The position numbers and the translations under genes were made by a program. A stretch of 64,000 nt of DNA from Rhodobacteraceae bacterium LMO-JJ12 (GTDB taxonomy: Bacteria > Pseudomonadota > Alphaproteobacteria > Rhodobacterales > Rhodobacteraceae): contig JAKGBX010000001.1 of NCBI GenBank assembly GCA_021555075.1, positions 2,046,001 to 2,110,000 on the forward strand, read 5' to 3'. The notes beneath the pieces were generated by a model. It saw nothing but the letters and a program-made list of their open reading frames with translations. It did not search any database and was not told the origin of the DNA. Positions 38,351 through 47,773 of this stretch are shown in pieces; position 1 is the stretch's first letter; each line of letters begins with the position of its first letter.

Positions 38351-39475
38351 TCACCCGATCATATTGGCCGCAGACCCCAGCTGAGCATAATGTTGTCTCA
38401 AGCGTTGCAGCGCGATTCTGAGCACGATCTTGCCCGAACGCGCGCTCCAGCCCATGCGCTTTTCCGTCATTTCCAGCCCTTCGAGAAAGCAGCAACACCG
38501 GAGTGCTACATCTCCCAGGCCGGGCCCCAGATCACGCAGCGCATTCGCCACCCGGTCGCGCGCCCCTTGTGATCCGCCCAATGCGTCGCCCGCCCTGCAA
38601 CGCTCATCCACAGGCCCAGTCAGGAAACGCTCCCAGTTCTGGGCGTTGCGCGGCCCCATCTGGGCCAATTCGAAATCTTCGCGCAGCCGCTCGCCCGCCG
38701 CTACCAGATCACTACTCAGAAACGGCTGGCCGTTACGGTCCTTGCGCCGGGCCAGCGCCGTCATCGGAGATTCAGCGAGATTGACCCTGAGCTTGCGCCG
38801 GGTGCATGACCCGGTGCCAAACGCCGTTTCTTTCGCCCCGTCGTTCTGGAGCTGGAAGGGCAATTGCGCCTCGCCAAATCCGCTTGCGGCGTTTTCCGCC
38901 TCGGCCAGCATCCGGCTGACGGCAGCACGCCCCGCCGAGGTAATGCGATAGCGCGCGATACGCCCAGGCTCGGCGCAGGCAATCCAGTCTTTCAACGCCA
39001 ATGCCTGAGCCACGGCGCGATCGACCACCGCGGTGCGCGTGGTTTGCCCCCCCTCGCCGTCGCGCACGACCACAGCCTTGTCCATCTCGGCCGCCACCGC
39101 CAAAACCGCTCCCGGCTCGCTGAGCCGTCGCAGCACGCGGCGCGCCTCGCGATCAAGCGTTTCGTCATCGGGTGCGGTCTTTTCCTGCCGGTCATAAAAG
39201 CTCATATCGTCTCCGTTCTTGTTACGGTCCCGCGCAAATGGCGGGTGCAGCATATGCCCCAGATACTGCAACGCCTCGTCGATCAGGAAATCGTCGCGCA
39301 TGTTTTCAAACCTGCGAACCTGGCGCAGCACAGTGGACGGCGCGCAAGCACTGGTGCGCGCCAGTGCGCGGATCGAATCCCCGCGCACGGTATGGGCGAG
39401 ATAGCGGCGTGCCGCTTCCGGCACCCAAACCGGCAGGGGCGAAACACTCGGCCCGATTGTTCCCGCGCGTGTCAT
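38351..39475 (-). CDS. DUF6456 domain protein with HTH-like N-terminus
   Basis: This is a 374-residue protein of unknown function, conserved in Rhodobacterales as I recall. Residues ~10-55 look like a helix-turn-helix (RYLAHTVRGDSIRALARTSACAPSTVLRQVRRFE). The C-terminal third (from about LAESPMTALARRKDRNGQPFL to EMTEKRMGWSARSGKIVLRIAL) is the DUF6456 region. The layout suggests a DNA-binding regulator. The start at 39475 is the first that excludes the AT-rich intergenic stretch; the frame stays open to 39724. It is divergent from the DUF6477 gene, with a CtrA-like site between. Confidence 0.8.
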   Translation of the reverse strand: MTRAGTIGPSVSPLPVWVPEAARRYLAHTVRGDSIRALARTSACAPSTVLRQVRRFENMRDDFLIDEALQYLGHMLHPPFARDRNKNGDDMSFYDRQEKTAPDDETLDREARRVLRRLSEPGAVLAVAAEMDKAVVVRDGEGGQTTRTAVVDRAVAQALALKDWIACAEPGRIARYRITSAGRAAVSRMLAEAENAASGFGEAQLPFQLQNDGAKETAFGTGSCTRRKLRVNLAESPMTALARRKDRNGQPFLSSDLVAAGERLREDFELAQMGPRNAQNWERFLTGPVDERCRAGDALGGSQGARDRVANALRDLGPGLGDVALRCCCFLEGLEMTEKRMGWSARSGKIVLRIALQRLRQHYAQLGSAANMIG

Positions 39476-39545
39476 GTCGTCGTGCCCTCCCAACGGGTTA
39501 TCCACAGTTTTTCCACAAAACCGCCCACAACCTAAACGTGTAAAA

Positions 39546-39561
39546 GTTACTTCAAGGTTAA
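39546..39561. promoter_or_regulatory. CtrA-like site between DUF6456 and DUF6477 genes
   Basis: Read on the minus strand this is TTAAC-CTTGAA-GTAAC, one mismatch from the alphaproteobacterial CtrA consensus TTAA-N7-TTAA. It sits 71 bases upstream of the DUF6456 start in an AT-rich stretch that stands out from its GC-rich surroundings. It is a candidate only. Confidence 0.3.
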
Positions 39562-39704
39562 TTTTTGCGTTATCAGCAACAATCGTTTCCAAATGATAAA
39601 CAATCTTGAAGCAACCGCGCGCCGCTGCACGCACCAGCGCAACACCCTCGGGCCGCGTGCCATTGATAGGTCGATGACAGTCCAGAGATGCGAGGTGCTT
39701 AGAA

Positions 39705-40001
39705 ATGACCGATCTGTTTAGCATGTTGAGCCAGTTGCGCCGCCCACGCCTTCCTATTCAGGCGGCGCGCGCCGGAAGCGAAGAATATCGCCGCGATCCA
39801 CATCTTTACCGCCTGCTCGGGCACAGCCGACTGCCCAGGAGCGGTGAAGCGCTGATCCGGCTGATGGACATTGAGGGCGAGCTGAACCAGCAGCGCCGCA
39901 CGCGGGCGGGCAACTATTCACTGGTGGCACATGTCGATGTGTTAATCGCGATGATGGGCGAAGCGCGACTGGTGCGCGCCGCTGATCCCGAGGCGGTTTG
40001 A
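39705..40001 (+). CDS. DUF6477 family protein
   Basis: This is a 98-residue protein of the DUF6477 type found next to DUF6456 genes in Rhodobacterales. It is basic and helical, with RRPRLPIQAARAGSEEYRRD near the N-terminus, followed by LIRLMDIEGELNQQRRTRAGNYSLVAHVDVLIAMMGEARL. It has no TM segment or signal peptide. The function is unknown. GAGG lies ten bases before ATG 39705. It converges on the MttB-family gene. Confidence 0.8.
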   Translation: MTDLFSMLSQLRRPRLPIQAARAGSEEYRRDPHLYRLLGHSRLPRSGEALIRLMDIEGELNQQRRTRAGNYSLVAHVDVLIAMMGEARLVRAADPEAV

Positions 40002-40059
40002 TCGGCACAGGTGCAGATACAGGCCGGGAAACGCCCCGCCCTGTATCTATGCAACTCGA

Positions 40060-41604
40060 TTAGAGAAAGCTGTCTGGCTCGGCAGCTTTCTTGCGCGCGA
40101 CATAGCCCGCCAATTCTTCGGCCGTGCCGGGGTCCATCGCCGGTTGCTGATACTGTGACAGCATTTGCGCAACCTTGACGCTGGCCAGCGCCTGCGTGTC
40201 GCGCGCGCCCTCTTCGTCCCATGTCTCGAAGGGTTTGTAATCCAACAGGTTGGTTTTCCAGAACGCCGTCTTGAAATTCGCCTGGGTATGGGCGCAGCCA
40301 AGGTAATGCCCACCTGGGCCAACCTCGGCGATGGCCCCCATCGCCTGGTCATCTTCGGACATCGAGATACCCTCGGACATGCGGTGCAGGGTGCCGAGCT
40401 GATCTGCGTCCATCACGAATTTCTCGTAAGATGACACCAGCCCGCCCTCCAGCCAGCCACACGCATGCAGCATGAAGTTCACGCCCGAAAGCAGCCCCAT
40501 GTTGAGGCTGTTGGCGGTTTCATACGCTGCCTGCGCATCCGGCAGCTTGGAGCCACAGAATGACCCGGCCGAACGATACGGTAGCCCCAGACGCCGCGCC
40601 AATTGCCCCGCGCCATAGGTGATCAGCGAGGCCTCGGGGGTGCCAAAGGTGGGCGCGCCTGACCCCATATCGATCGAGGCAACAAACGCACCGAAGATCA
40701 CCGGCGCACCGGGTTTGACAAGCTGTGAATAAGCAATGCCCGCCAACACTTCGGCCAAGACCTGCGTCAAGGTGCCCGCCACAGAAACAGGCGCCATCGC
40801 GCCGCCGACGATAAAGGGCGAAATGATACAGCCCTGTCCGGCCTCGGCATAAATCTCCAGCGCGCCCATCATCACATCGTCAAAGGTCATCGGCGAGTTG
40901 ATGTTGATCAGCGAAGTCATCACGGCATTCTGTGCCACGAATTCCTTACCAAAGAGAACCTCCGACATCTCGACACTATCACGCGCACGCTGCGGGTCGG
41001 TGACCGAACCCATGTATGGCTTGTCGCTCAGCGTCATGTGGGCATAGAGCATATCAAGATGGCGTTTGTTCACCGCCACATCGGTCGGTTCGCAAACTGT
41101 GCCGCCGGAATGGTGCAGCCATTTGCTCATATAGCCCAGCTTCACGAAATTGCGGAAATCCTCCATCGTGGCATAACGGCGACCACCCGCCGCATCGCGC
41201 ACGAATGGCGGGCCATATACCGGCGCAAGCACCAGATTGTTGCCACCGATCTCAACACTACGCTGTGGGTTGCGCGCATGCTGCGTATAGCTTGACGGGG
41301 CCGTCGCACAAAGCTTGCGTGCCAACCCGCGCGGGATATGCACCCGCTCGCCCTGAATATCGGCGCCCGCCTCTTTCCAGCGTGTCAGTGCCGCAGGATT
41401 GTTGACGAAATTGACGCCAATCTCTTCCAGCACCGTCTCGGCATTGGTCTCGATAATTTCGAGCGCCTCTTCGTTGAGCACCTCGAAATTGGGAATGTTA
41501 CGCGAGATATAGCGTGCAGTCTCGAACGATACGCTGGTGCGCTCTGCCCGCCGGGCTGCCCCTCCGCCCGAGCGTGCACGCCGTTTTGTATCCGTTTCCG
41601 TCAT
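40060..41604 (-). CDS. MttB family (trimethylamine methyltransferase-like) protein
   Basis: This is a 514-residue corrinoid-dependent methyltransferase family protein (MttB superfamily). The barrel region shows typical blocks: YGPPFVRDAAGGRRYATMEDF, GSVTDPQRARDSVEMSEV, NINSPMTFDDVMMGALEIY and GPGGHYLGCAHTQANF. The frame has no internal amber codon, so there is no pyrrolysine and it belongs to the non-Pyl branch. That branch contains glycine betaine (MtgB), carnitine (MtcB) and proline betaine demethylases. The actual substrate is unknown, and no corrinoid protein is adjacent. ATG 41613 is an alternative start. Two Lin0512 genes lie upstream on the same strand. Confidence 0.88.
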   Translation of the reverse strand: MTETDTKRRARSGGGAARRAERTSVSFETARYISRNIPNFEVLNEEALEIIETNAETVLEEIGVNFVNNPAALTRWKEAGADIQGERVHIPRGLARKLCATAPSSYTQHARNPQRSVEIGGNNLVLAPVYGPPFVRDAAGGRRYATMEDFRNFVKLGYMSKWLHHSGGTVCEPTDVAVNKRHLDMLYAHMTLSDKPYMGSVTDPQRARDSVEMSEVLFGKEFVAQNAVMTSLININSPMTFDDVMMGALEIYAEAGQGCIISPFIVGGAMAPVSVAGTLTQVLAEVLAGIAYSQLVKPGAPVIFGAFVASIDMGSGAPTFGTPEASLITYGAGQLARRLGLPYRSAGSFCGSKLPDAQAAYETANSLNMGLLSGVNFMLHACGWLEGGLVSSYEKFVMDADQLGTLHRMSEGISMSEDDQAMGAIAEVGPGGHYLGCAHTQANFKTAFWKTNLLDYKPFETWDEEGARDTQALASVKVAQMLSQYQQPAMDPGTAEELAGYVARKKAAEPDSFL

Positions 41605-41743
41605 CGTTGCCATGCTCCTGTTTTGCACGCAATTTCCCTGATTGCCCCAGTCTTACGGCAACACACTCCAACAGATTGCTCAAATAGCGGCGATTGGGGG
41701 GGAAATACGACATTGCCCCACGCAGGCGCCGCGTCTTTTGTGC

Positions 41744-42124
41744 TCAGCCCTGCCCGCGCAAGACCCAACCCGATTGCAGCGGCAAGAACACCTCAACCGC
41801 AGCGGCCGCAACAACATGCACCTCGCCGCTTGCGTCGTCGTGCATATCCAACCCGCCATGTTCGACGCAAACGTCTGCCGCTCCGCCCAGATGGTCGGCA
41901 AGTGCCTGCACATCAACGGATTCGGGGTTCTGAACCCCGATGGTCGCCTTCACCCTGAGGCCGTCGCGCGCAATGCCGGGCAAACCCAGAATCGTCAGTG
42001 AAGAATGGCGCATCGCGTCCTCAACAGCACGCAGCGCCGCTTTGGTATAATCGCGCCCATGCAGCGAATTGCCCATGCCCATCTCGATGATCACCCGGCC
42101 CTCACCGGGGCGCGCCGCGCTCAT
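41744..42124 (-). CDS. Lin0512 family protein, copy B
   Basis: This is a 126-residue member of the small uncharacterised Lin0512 family. It shares MGMGNSLHGRDYTKAALRAVEDAMRHSSL, LRVKATIGVQNPESVDVQALA and VEHGGLDM with the neighbouring copy. Its start overlaps the stop of that copy by four bases (ATGA), so they are coupled. It has no TM segment or signal peptide. It lies between copy A and the MttB-family gene, all on the minus strand. The biochemical role of the family is unknown to me. Confidence 0.85.
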   Translation of the reverse strand: MSAARPGEGRVIIEMGMGNSLHGRDYTKAALRAVEDAMRHSSLTILGLPGIARDGLRVKATIGVQNPESVDVQALADHLGGAADVCVEHGGLDMHDDASGEVHVVAAAAVEVFLPLQSGWVLRGQG

Positions 42125-42468
42125 TGTGCCGGTTCCATGTCAAAGCTGACTGACAGGGCAACATTGGCGATAACCGTCGGGTTTCCTGTGCCTTCAGGTC
42201 GTGAAATATCAAGCCCGCCTTTGGTGACGTGAATATCAGGCGTGCCATAGGGAAAGACCTGCGCCAGAGCGGCTACATCCACGGCCTCGGGATTCTGCAC
42301 CCCCACATCCACCCGGACGCGCATCGCCTCTTTGGAAAACCCGAACAACTCGGCCAGATTGATCGAATTGTGCCACAAGGCATCTTCAATCGCGCGTTTT
42401 GCCGCTTGGGTGTAATCGCGCCGTCTGAGCGACGTTCCCATGCCAAATTCAGTCAATAAACGCTGCAT
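42121..42468 (-). CDS. Lin0512 family protein, copy A
   Basis: This is a 115-residue paralogue of the next gene, with the conserved pattern [50 protein letters not shown] and [13 protein letters not shown]. The repeated GMG-S-x-x-x-RDYT motif and the GVQNPE motif are the strongest family marks and may form a ligand site. The pair may form a heterodimer, which is an inference from tandem overlap. The start at 42468 follows GGGAGAGCAGG on the minus strand. It diverges from guaA. Confidence 0.85.
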   Translation of the reverse strand: MQRLLTEFGMGTSLRRRDYTQAAKRAIEDALWHNSINLAELFGFSKEAMRVRVDVGVQNPEAVDVAALAQVFPYGTPDIHVTKGGLDISRPEGTGNPTVIANVALSVSFDMEPAQ

Positions 42469-42580
42469 CCTGCTCTCCCGTGGCTTCTCAGCCCAAGAGT
42501 TAGGGGGATCGGTGCGAAAACCCAAGGCGAAAGCGCCCACTGCCCATTGCGCTTTTACACCTGCGCGACTAACTGGTCTC

Positions 42581-44152
42581 ATGACCGATATATCCCATGA
42601 CCGCCTTCTCATCATCGACTTCGGTAGCCAGGTTACGCAGCTGATTGCGCGTCGCCTGCGCGAGTTGAATGTCTATTGCGAAATCCACCCCTATCAGAAC
42701 GTGAGCGACGCCTTCCTGGACGAATTCGCACCCAAGGCGGTGATCCTGTCGGGTGGCCCGGATTCGGTGATGCGCGAAGGCTCGCCCCGCCCGCCGCAAT
42801 CGGTCTATCAACTTGGCGTGCCGATCCTGGGGATCTGCTATGGTCAGCAGGTGATGATGCACGATTTGGGCGGCAAGGTTGAGGCCGGCGAACACGCCAC
42901 CGCCGAGTTTGGTCGCGCCTGGGTCAAGCCCGCCGAAAGCCGCTGCGATCTTCTGAATGGCTGGTTCATGGACGGCTCGGGACGCGAGCAAGTCTGGATG
43001 AGCCACGGCGATCATGTCTCTGAAATTGCTCCGGGTTTTGCGGTTTACGGCACCTCTCCCGGCGCCCCTTTCGCGATCACCGCCGATCTTTCCCGGCATT
43101 TCTACGCCGTCCAATTCCACCCCGAAGTGCACCACACGCCCAACGGCAAGACGCTTTACGAGAATTTCGTGCGCGCCGCCGGCTTCAAAGGCGATTGGAC
43201 CATGGGTGCATATCGCGAAGAAGCCATCCGCAAGATCCGCGAACAGGTCGGTGACAAACAGGTGATCTGCGGTCTTTCCGGTGGCGTCGACAGCTCTGTC
43301 GCCGCCGTGCTGATCCACGAGGCGATTGGCGATCAGCTGACCTGTGTCTTCGTCGATCACGGCCTGCTTAGGCTCAACGAAGCCGAAGAAGTCGTTGCGA
43401 TGTTTCGCGACAACTACAACATCCCGCTGATTCACGCCGACGAATCCGAGCTGTTCCTTGGCGAACTCGACGGTCAGTCGGACCCAGAAACCAAACGCAA
43501 GATCATCGGCAAGCTCTTCATCGACGTGTTCCAGAAATACGCCGGCCAGATCGAAGGCGCCGAATTCCTCGCCCAAGGCACGCTTTACCCGGACGTGATC
43601 GAATCGGTCAGCTTTTCGGGCGGGCCATCCGTGACGATCAAATCGCATCACAATGTTGGCGGCTTGCCCGAAAAGATGGGCCTGAAGCTGGTCGAACCCC
43701 TACGCGAACTCTTCAAGGACGAGGTCCGCGCCTTGGGTCATGAACTCGGTTTGCCCGCCTCTTTCATTGGGCGTCATCCCTTCCCCGGCCCCGGTCTTGC
43801 CATTCGTTGTCCCGGCGAAATCACCCGCGAAAAGCTGGAAATCCTGCGCAAAGCTGATGCGGTCTTCATCGACCAGATTCGCAAGCACGGGCTGTATGAT
43901 GATATCTGGCAGGCTTTCGTCGCAATCCTCCCCGTGCGCACCGTCGGCGTGATGGGTGACGGGCGCACCTATGATTTCGCCTGTGCGCTTCGCGCGGTTA
44001 CTTCTGTCGATGGCATGACGGCCGATTATTACCCGTTTAGCCATGATTTCCTCGGCGAAACGGCGACCCGGATTATCAACGAGGTCAAGGGGATCAACCG
44101 CGTGACCTATGACATCACCAGCAAACCTCCGGGCACGATTGAGTGGGAATAA
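42581..44152 (+). CDS. guaA: GMP synthase (glutamine-hydrolysing)
   Basis: This is a 523-residue GuaA that converts XMP to GMP using glutamine and ATP. The N-terminal glutamine amidotransferase domain has nucleophile Cys in [11 protein letters not shown] (~85) and His/Glu in QFHPEVHHT. The ATP-pyrophosphatase domain has the PP-loop [10 protein letters not shown] (~228-237). The C-terminal dimerisation domain ends in the conserved [11 protein letters not shown] 42581 was chosen by family length; a longer open frame upstream is not conserved. Confidence 0.97.
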   Translation: MTDISHDRLLIIDFGSQVTQLIARRLRELNVYCEIHPYQNVSDAFLDEFAPKAVILSGGPDSVMREGSPRPPQSVYQLGVPILGICYGQQVMMHDLGGKVEAGEHATAEFGRAWVKPAESRCDLLNGWFMDGSGREQVWMSHGDHVSEIAPGFAVYGTSPGAPFAITADLSRHFYAVQFHPEVHHTPNGKTLYENFVRAAGFKGDWTMGAYREEAIRKIREQVGDKQVICGLSGGVDSSVAAVLIHEAIGDQLTCVFVDHGLLRLNEAEEVVAMFRDNYNIPLIHADESELFLGELDGQSDPETKRKIIGKLFIDVFQKYAGQIEGAEFLAQGTLYPDVIESVSFSGGPSVTIKSHHNVGGLPEKMGLKLVEPLRELFKDEVRALGHELGLPASFIGRHPFPGPGLAIRCPGEITREKLEILRKADAVFIDQIRKHGLYDDIWQAFVAILPVRTVGVMGDGRTYDFACALRAVTSVDGMTADYYPFSHDFLGETATRIINEVKGINRVTYDITSKPPGTIEWE

Positions 44153-44167
44153 GGCGCCAAACCCGCC

Positions 44168-45769
44168 TTACCCCCGCTTCTTCAACGCCCTGAAATCAAA
44201 CGCCCCGTCACGCGGATCGACACCTGTGGCGAAAATCTTGTGCTTCACCACCTTCTGCGTCCCCGTCACCGGCAGGCTGTCGACAAACAAGACCCATCCC
44301 GGCGGCTTGTAGTACGCCATCCTGGTGAAGCAGGCGTCGAATATTGCGCGCGCTGTGACCTCGCTCGGCGCCTCTCCCTTGGCAAGCACGATCGCGGCCA
44401 AAACCTCCTCCTCGCGGATATCATCGGGCACCGCCACGCAAGCCGCGCTGACCACACGCGAATCCGCAAACAGCGCGTTTTCCACCTCTGCTGCGGCGAT
44501 ATTCTCGCCCGCCCGGCGGATGATGTTCTTCTTGCGGTCAACGAAGATCAAAACCCCGTCCACGTCCATCACCACCGTGTCACCGGTATGAAACCAGCCA
44601 CCTTCCCAGGCCGCCCGCGTCGCTTCTTCCTTGTTCAGATAGCCCGAAAAGAACCCCTTGCGTGGCGTCTCGGCCGAGTGGCGTAGCACCATCTCACCCG
44701 CCACACCGCGCGGGCATTCGTGGTATTGCTCGTCCCAGACCTGCACCTCACAGCCCGGATAGGCCCGCCCAAAGGCGCGCGTGTCGATCTTTCGCGGCTC
44801 ATCTTCCATCGAAAAGACGCGGCACATTTCCGTCATGCCCCAAACCTCGATCAGCGGCAGGCCAAACCGCCGCTCGAACTCCACATGCAACGCCGGTTCC
44901 ACCCCGGCGCCCAGGCCGACGCGCAGGTTACCCAAAACCTCGGGCCCGGCCTTGTCATCGGCCAGCAGCACCGAAATCACCACTCCGAGATAATGAAAGA
45001 TCGTGGCACGCGTCTCTGCGATGTCACGCCACCATGTCGCCGCGCTGAACCGGGGTGGCTGGATCAGCGCCGCACCCGCCAGCATCACGCCAAAGAATGC
45101 CACTACCCCGGCATTGATGTGAAACGCCGGCAGCGGGTTGAACACGCGGTCATCGTGCCCAAGCGCGACCGGCGGCCCGATACGGATATAAGACCCACCC
45201 ACCATCAGCTCGTATTCATGGCTGAGGATGCAGCCCTTTGGTTGCCCCGTGGTGCCCGACGTATAAAGCAGGCTGGCTTCGCTTTCATGGGTGATTTCGC
45301 CACCGGGCGGCGCCGTGGGCGATGGCGGCAACGCCGTCAATAACGCCTCGAAGGTCACAAACCCGGGTGCGCTCACCGCTTCGGCGATCCCGGCACGCAT
45401 CGCCGCCTCATACTGCGCCCCGGCAATCGCCAGAACCGCCGTGCTGTCATCCAGCAGATAAGCCAGCTCGGCCGGGCGGTAATCGGGATTGACCGGCACG
45501 AAAGACATCCCCAACCGCGCCAGCGCCAGTTTCAGCAAATAGTGCTCGGGGCATGTGCCGAGCAGAACCGCCACGCGTTGTCCCGCGCCGTAGCCCGCAT
45601 CGCGCAGCGCAGCGGCGATGGCCTCTGCCCGCGCCGCCGTCTCGCCATAGCTCAGCGTGCGCACCGCCGCGTCTGCTTCGCGCGGCGCAATCAGAAAATC
45701 CTTGTCCGGCCACCGTGCGGCGGCTTCGTCAAAGACATCGCCGATCACACGGCCTTCATAAGCTATCAT
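44168..45769 (-). CDS. AMP-binding acyl-CoA ligase, carnitine/crotonobetaine-CoA ligase-like
   Basis: This is a 533-residue class I adenylate-forming enzyme. It has P-loop YTSGTTGQPKGC (~168-179), A5 VWGMTEMC, A7 GWFHTGDTVVMDVDG, hinge FVDRKKNIIRRAGENIAAAEVEN and C-terminal catalytic Lys in LPVTGTQKVVKHKI. The general form resembles CaiC-type betaine-CoA ligases and long-chain acyl-CoA synthetases; the substrate is not determined. The start (45769) is the ATG of MIAYEGR; the longer frame is an artefact of the divergent promoter. It is convergent with guaA, 15 bases apart. Confidence 0.88.
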   Translation of the reverse strand: MIAYEGRVIGDVFDEAAARWPDKDFLIAPREADAAVRTLSYGETAARAEAIAAALRDAGYGAGQRVAVLLGTCPEHYLLKLALARLGMSFVPVNPDYRPAELAYLLDDSTAVLAIAGAQYEAAMRAGIAEAVSAPGFVTFEALLTALPPSPTAPPGGEITHESEASLLYTSGTTGQPKGCILSHEYELMVGGSYIRIGPPVALGHDDRVFNPLPAFHINAGVVAFFGVMLAGAALIQPPRFSAATWWRDIAETRATIFHYLGVVISVLLADDKAGPEVLGNLRVGLGAGVEPALHVEFERRFGLPLIEVWGMTEMCRVFSMEDEPRKIDTRAFGRAYPGCEVQVWDEQYHECPRGVAGEMVLRHSAETPRKGFFSGYLNKEEATRAAWEGGWFHTGDTVVMDVDGVLIFVDRKKNIIRRAGENIAAAEVENALFADSRVVSAACVAVPDDIREEEVLAAIVLAKGEAPSEVTARAIFDACFTRMAYYKPPGWVLFVDSLPVTGTQKVVKHKIFATGVDPRDGAFDFRALKKRG

Positions 45770-45867
45770 TGCCACCCCCCTAACCCCATGGACAAGACTG
45801 CCAAATATCGTAGAGATGACGGTATGACATTCGCAAGCCGCTCCCTCCCGACCAGACGATACGACCG

Positions 45868-46764
45868 ATGAGCACAGGCACGCAACCTGCGCCGATGGCA
45901 CCGCTGCGCGCGGCGCTCTGGATGACCGGCGCGATTGCGTCGTTTTCGTCAATGGCTGTGGCTGGACGCGAACTTTCAAGCAATCTCGATACCTTCGAAA
46001 TCATGCTCTATCGCAGCTTCATCGGCATCGTGATCGTTCTGCTTGTCGCCTCACTCACGGGCAAACTGGGCCAGATCCGGACAAGCAACCTTCGGCTTCA
46101 CGGGATCCGCAATCTGGCGCATTTCACCGGGCAGAACCTGTGGTTCTTCGCCATCACGGTGATTCCCCTGGCCCAGGTCTTTGCGCTCGAATTCACCTCG
46201 CCGATCTGGGTCGTGTTGCTCTCGCCGTTGATTTTAGGCGAGCGGCTCACCCCGATGCGCGTGTTGGTGGCGTTGATCGGTTTTGTCGGAATCCTGATCG
46301 TCGCCCGGCCCAGCCCCGATAGCCTGAATGTCGGCATCCTGACCGCGGCGCTGGCCGCGATCTGTTTCGCCTTCACCAACGTTTTTACCAAGAAACTCAC
46401 CCGAAGTGAGCCGATCATGAACATTCTGTTCTGGCTGACCGCGATGCAGGTCGTGTTCGGAATGATCACCGCCGGTTATGACGGCGACATTGCATTGCCT
46501 ACGGTTGAGACTCTGCCGTTCATCATCGTGGTCGGCTGCGCCGGACTTCTGGCGCATTTCTGTCTGACCAACGCATTGTCCTTGGCCCCTGCCACGGTTG
46601 TCATGCCGATTGATTTCGTCCGCCTGCCTGCCATCGCGCTGATTGGCATGGCGCTCTATGGCGAGCCGCTCGATTGGTATGTTTTCCTCGGCGCTGCGGT
46701 GATTTTCGCGGGCAACTACCTCAATATCTGGCACGAAACTCGGCCCGCGCGACAACCCGCATGA
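45868..46764 (+). CDS. DMT family (EamA) transporter 1
   Basis: This is a 298-residue drug/metabolite transporter with ten predicted TM helices in two EamA repeats. The first repeat ends in LAQVFALEFTSPIWVVLLSPLILGERLTP (~110-138), and the second in VVMPIDFVRLPAIALIGMALYGEPLDW. Related proteins export amino acids, purine nucleosides or riboflavin-like compounds; the substrate is unknown. It is followed on the same strand after 41 bases by a second EamA gene of low similarity. Confidence 0.9.
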   Translation: MSTGTQPAPMAPLRAALWMTGAIASFSSMAVAGRELSSNLDTFEIMLYRSFIGIVIVLLVASLTGKLGQIRTSNLRLHGIRNLAHFTGQNLWFFAITVIPLAQVFALEFTSPIWVVLLSPLILGERLTPMRVLVALIGFVGILIVARPSPDSLNVGILTAALAAICFAFTNVFTKKLTRSEPIMNILFWLTAMQVVFGMITAGYDGDIALPTVETLPFIIVVGCAGLLAHFCLTNALSLAPATVVMPIDFVRLPAIALIGMALYGEPLDWYVFLGAAVIFAGNYLNIWHETRPARQPA

Positions 46765-46805
46765 TCCGGGTCGCCCGCCCGCGCTCTGCGCGCTAGGCCT
46801 GCGCC

Positions 46806-47711
46806 ATGTCACCACAAAAAGCCATCTCCACCACCGCGTGGTTTCTTATCTTTGCCCTGGCCACCATCTGGGGCGCGATCTTTCTCGCCTCGCGTCTGGC
46901 GCTCAACGAGGTCGGGCCGCTGACCATTGTCGCACACCGCACCTTCTGGGCGGCGCTGCTGCTTTGGGGTGTAGTGGCGGCACGGCGCATATCCCTGCCC
47001 CGAAGCCCGCGTGTGTGGATCGGTTTTCTCGGGATGGGCGTGCTCAACAACGTCATCCCCTTTGGTTTGCTCAACTGGTCGCAGCAATACATCGAGAGCG
47101 GCCTCGCCTCGATCCTGAATGCCACGACGGCGGTGTTCGGCGTGCTGGTTGCGGCGATCTTCCTTGCGGATGAGCGGCTCAATACCCGCAAGGTTGTCGG
47201 CGTTCTGATCGGCTTTGCCGGGGTGAGTGCGGCAATCGGGCTCGACTCCTTGCGCAGTTTCGATATCCGCTCGGCGGCGCAACTGGCAGCGCTCGCCGCC
47301 ACGCTGTCTTATGCTTTTGCCGGTGTCTGGGCGCGCCGTATGCTGGGCGGATTGGCACCCGAACTGGCCGCGGCCGGCATGCTCACCGCCTCGGCGCTGG
47401 TTTCCATCCCCGCCGCCACGTTTCTGGAAGCCCCGCTCACCCTGGCACTTTCGCCTCTCACGCTCGCCGCGCTTGCCTATTCCGCCTTCATCGGCACGGC
47501 GTTGGCCTATCTGTTCTACTACCGGGTGCTGGCGTTGGCCGGATCAGGCAACCTGCTGCTTGTCACCCTGATGATCCCGCCCTTCGCCATTGCCCTTGGC
47601 GCATTGTTTCTGAACGAGGCGCTACCGCCCGGCGCTCTGATCGGTTTTGCGCTGTTGGCGCTGGGTCTCGCCATCATCGACGGTCGACTGCTGCGCCGCT
47701 TTCGGGTTTGA
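46806..47711 (+). CDS. DMT family (EamA) transporter 2
   Basis: This is a 301-residue EamA-type transporter with ten TM helices and two repeats. The conserved parts include ATIWGAIFLASRLAL, SILNATTAVFGVLVAAIFLADERL (~92-115) and the second-repeat counterpart VTLMIPPFAIALGALFLNEALPPGAL. It is probably an exporter of amino acids or related metabolites. It is separate in sequence from the neighbouring EamA gene, so the pair is not a recent duplication. It ends just before the P-loop protein gene. Confidence 0.9.
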   Translation: MSPQKAISTTAWFLIFALATIWGAIFLASRLALNEVGPLTIVAHRTFWAALLLWGVVAARRISLPRSPRVWIGFLGMGVLNNVIPFGLLNWSQQYIESGLASILNATTAVFGVLVAAIFLADERLNTRKVVGVLIGFAGVSAAIGLDSLRSFDIRSAAQLAALAATLSYAFAGVWARRMLGGLAPELAAAGMLTASALVSIPAATFLEAPLTLALSPLTLAALAYSAFIGTALAYLFYYRVLALAGSGNLLLVTLMIPPFAIALGALFLNEALPPGALIGFALLALGLAIIDGRLLRRFRV

Positions 47712-47773
47712 CCGCGCCCGCGCGGGTCATTACCAAGCTGGCACAGAGGTATTCGGGGTTTTCGGGAAGTCAC

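Noticed and set aside
40060-41604. Pyrrolysine-containing MttB
   Set aside because: The frame has no internal TAG and ends in TAA, so it belongs to the non-pyrrolysine branch.
42569-43651. 360-codon minus-strand frame within guaA
   Set aside because: guaA is unambiguous, and the antisense product has no recognisable features.
45868-47711. Recent tandem duplication of the two EamA transporters
   Set aside because: The two proteins differ strongly outside general EamA features, so they are separate subfamilies placed side by side.
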